Source: Dermatophilus congolensis (GTDB lineage Bacteria > Actinomycetota > Actinomycetes > Actinomycetales > Dermatophilaceae). From it: 64,000 nucleotides of DNA. The stretch is taken from positions 2,108,001 through 2,172,000 of the forward strand of contig NZ_UFYA01000001.1 in assembly GCF_900447215.1 (NCBI RefSeq), written 5' to 3'. The notes beneath the pieces are model-generated. The model was not told the origin of the DNA. It saw nothing but the letters and a program-made list of their open reading frames with translations, and did not search any database. How positions within the stretch are numbered: the stretch's first letter is position 1; every line of letters starts with the position of its first letter. Below, one piece after another: positions 62,698 to 64,000 of the stretch. Both the position numbers and the translations under genes were made by a program.

Positions 62698-63534
62698 GTG
62701 AACTGGCTCCACGCCATCATCCTCGGCATCGTTGAAGGCGTCACCGAATTCCTTCCCGTCTCCAGTACCGGCCACCTCACCGTCGCCGAAAAACTCCTCG
62801 GCTACGAGATCGACAGCGTCGGCATGACCGCCTTCACGGCTGTCATCCAGCTCGGCGCGATCCTCGCCGCGATTATCTACTTCTGGGGCGACATCGTCCG
62901 CATCGCCATGGCCTGGCTCCACGGCCTGACCTACCCCGATGACCGAGACGACCCCGACTACCGCCTCGGCTGGGGCATCATCCTGGGCTCCATCCCAGTA
63001 GCCGTGGTCGGTTTGCTGTTCAAAAGCCTGATTGAAACCACCCTGCGCAGCATGTGGGTCGTCGCCGCAGCGCTGCTTGTCTGGTCCATTGTCATGTGGC
63101 TAGCTGATCGCCACACCGAAGGCCGCCGCAACATGGAAGACGTCACCATCACCGACGCCCTCGTAATCGGCGGATTCCAGGCTCTATCTCCCCTGTTTGC
63201 AGGTATCTCCCGCTCCGGCGCCACCATGTCCGCTGGTCTGTTCCGTGGCTTCGACCGCGTCACAGCCACCCGCTTGTCCTTCTTCATGGGGATCCCCGCG
63301 CTCGTGGCAGCAGGCGTACTGGAAGGGATCAGCGCCGCATCTGACATCAGCACCACCGTCGGCTGGGGACCCACCATCATCGCCACCATCGCCTCATTCG
63401 TGGTCGGCTACGCCTCCATCGCCTGGCTACTGAAGTTTGTTGCTTCCAACACCTTCAGCTCCTTCATCATCTACCGTGTCCTGCTCGGCCTAGCCCTCAT
63501 CGGCCTCCTCGCCGCAGGCATCATCACCGCCTAA
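62698..63534 (+). CDS. uppP: Undecaprenyl-diphosphatase (BacA/UppP)
   Basis: A 278-residue membrane enzyme that dephosphorylates undecaprenyl diphosphate so the lipid carrier can be reused in cell-wall synthesis; overexpression gives bacitracin resistance. Diagnostic motifs are GIVEGVTEFLPVSSTGH (residues 10-26) and SPLFAGISRSGATMSAGLFRGF, with TRLSFFMGIPALVAAGVLEG. GTG 62698 is preceded by CGGAGACC. It functions in the same pathway as the PBP encoded 3.3 kb away. Confidence 0.95.
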   Translation: MNWLHAIILGIVEGVTEFLPVSSTGHLTVAEKLLGYEIDSVGMTAFTAVIQLGAILAAIIYFWGDIVRIAMAWLHGLTYPDDRDDPDYRLGWGIILGSIPVAVVGLLFKSLIETTLRSMWVVAAALLVWSIVMWLADRHTEGRRNMEDVTITDALVIGGFQALSPLFAGISRSGATMSAGLFRGFDRVTATRLSFFMGIPALVAAGVLEGISAASDISTTVGWGPTIIATIASFVVGYASIAWLLKFVASNTFSSFIIYRVLLGLALIGLLAAGIITA

Positions 63535-63557
63535 CCACCCCCCCCCCGCCCCTCCCA

Positions 63558-63591
63558 CCTGTGCCGCTACCTCACCAGATAGCGGCACAGG
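63558..63591 (+). terminator. uppP terminator, preceded by a poly-C tract
   Basis: A perfect 12-bp inverted repeat (63558-63569 with 63580-63591, 10-nt loop) follows an uninterrupted run of 11 C at 63537-63547 just after the stop codon. Confidence 0.75.
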
Positions 63592-63730
63592 CATAAACAC
63601 AGACAGCTCACAACCCAACACCCCAAAATCCGCTCACCCCGAACAAAACCCCTCACCCCTTGCTACACAACACCCCCCAAACCCACAGTGAGGTGACAAC
63701 ACCACCAACCCAGCACGACAAGGAAACCCC

Positions 63731-64000
63731 ATGCGTCACACAATCAGCCTCCTCGCCACCAGCTGCCTGCTCACCGCCACCGGCATCGCCACCAGCAACA
63801 TCGCCACAGCCACCACCCACCACAACAACACCCCCACCACAGCCACCGCACCCATGTACAGCTCCCGCGGCACACACATCGGCTGGGCAACCTTCACCGA
63901 CCGTGACGGCGGAACCCAAGTCACCCTCCAAGCCAAATGGATCAAACCCGGATTCCACGGACTACACATCCACTCCATCGGAAAATGCGAAAAAAATTCC
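63731..64000 (+). CDS. sodC: Secreted Cu/Zn superoxide dismutase (partial)
   Basis: Only 90 N-terminal residues are visible before the right window edge. A signal peptide (LLATSCLLTATGIATSNIATA) leads into a Thr-rich stretch and then the Cu/Zn SOD beta-barrel with GFHGLHIHSIGKCE, where the two histidines are copper ligands and the cysteine forms the conserved disulfide. AAGGAAA precedes ATG 63731. It would convert external superoxide to peroxide and oxygen, protecting against host oxidative burst if the organism is a pathogen. Confidence 0.85.
   Translation, partial: MRHTISLLATSCLLTATGIATSNIATATTHHNNTPTTATAPMYSSRGTHIGWATFTDRDGGTQVTLQAKWIKPGFHGLHIHSIGKCEKNS

Overview
The window comes from a moderately high-GC Gram-positive actinobacterium. 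Evidence is the GTG-rich starts, a citrate synthase and Zur of actinobacterial type, a MetQ-type lipoprotein, leaderless promoters, and a fused OleBC typical of Micrococcales. The combination of an ole cluster, a chemoreceptor and three secreted proteases (S1, M14, S8) would fit a motile, protein-degrading member of the Dermatophilaceae such as Dermatophilus. That species-level guess is inference from gene content only; no rRNA is present to test it.

Layout. 0-8 kb: a truncated left-handed beta-helix protein, a MalY-type C-S lyase, aspartate-semialdehyde dehydrogenase, an ABC ATPase/membrane protein pair, citrate synthase and an AI-2E-type exporter. 8-16.5 kb: a secreted esterase, phosphoketolase, and the long-chain olefin cluster oleA-oleBC-oleD. 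16.5-24.5 kb: the methionine importer metQ/metN/metI, split by an oppositely oriented nickel/peptide-type ABC operon with fused permeases. 24.5-27.8 kb: beta-phosphoglucomutase plus a GH65 disaccharide phosphorylase. 27.9-31.6 kb: a methyl-accepting chemotaxis protein, two unrecognised small proteins and a PdxK/ThiD-type kinase. 31.6-34.8 kb: the zinc regulon znuA-znuC-znuB-zur with a visible Zur-like operator and leaderless promoter. 34.9-45.3 kb: mostly single housekeeping-type genes separated by strong hairpin terminators. 45.3-51.3 kb: a rhodanese, a DoxX protein and a tightly overlapping six-gene operon (tandem DUF4242 protein, acyl-CoA-dehydrogenase-fold flavoprotein, SsuBAC-type importer, FMN reductase). 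This looks like an organosulfur uptake and oxidation system and is the best candidate for an undescribed pathway. 51.3-57 kb: a more AT-rich accessory stretch with a secreted trypsin-like protease, a secreted M14 carboxypeptidase, a lipoprotein, a GNAT enzyme, a small secreted protein and an orphan ECF S component. 57.3-64 kb: a class A penicillin-binding protein, Dps, a secreted subtilase, UppP and the start of a Cu/Zn superoxide dismutase.

Regulatory architecture is unusually legible. Almost every convergent or tail region carries a perfect 12-20 bp inverted repeat, and at least five genes have a -10-like hexamer exactly 6 nt before the start codon, implying leaderless transcripts. No tRNA, rRNA, CRISPR array, transposase or phage gene was found.
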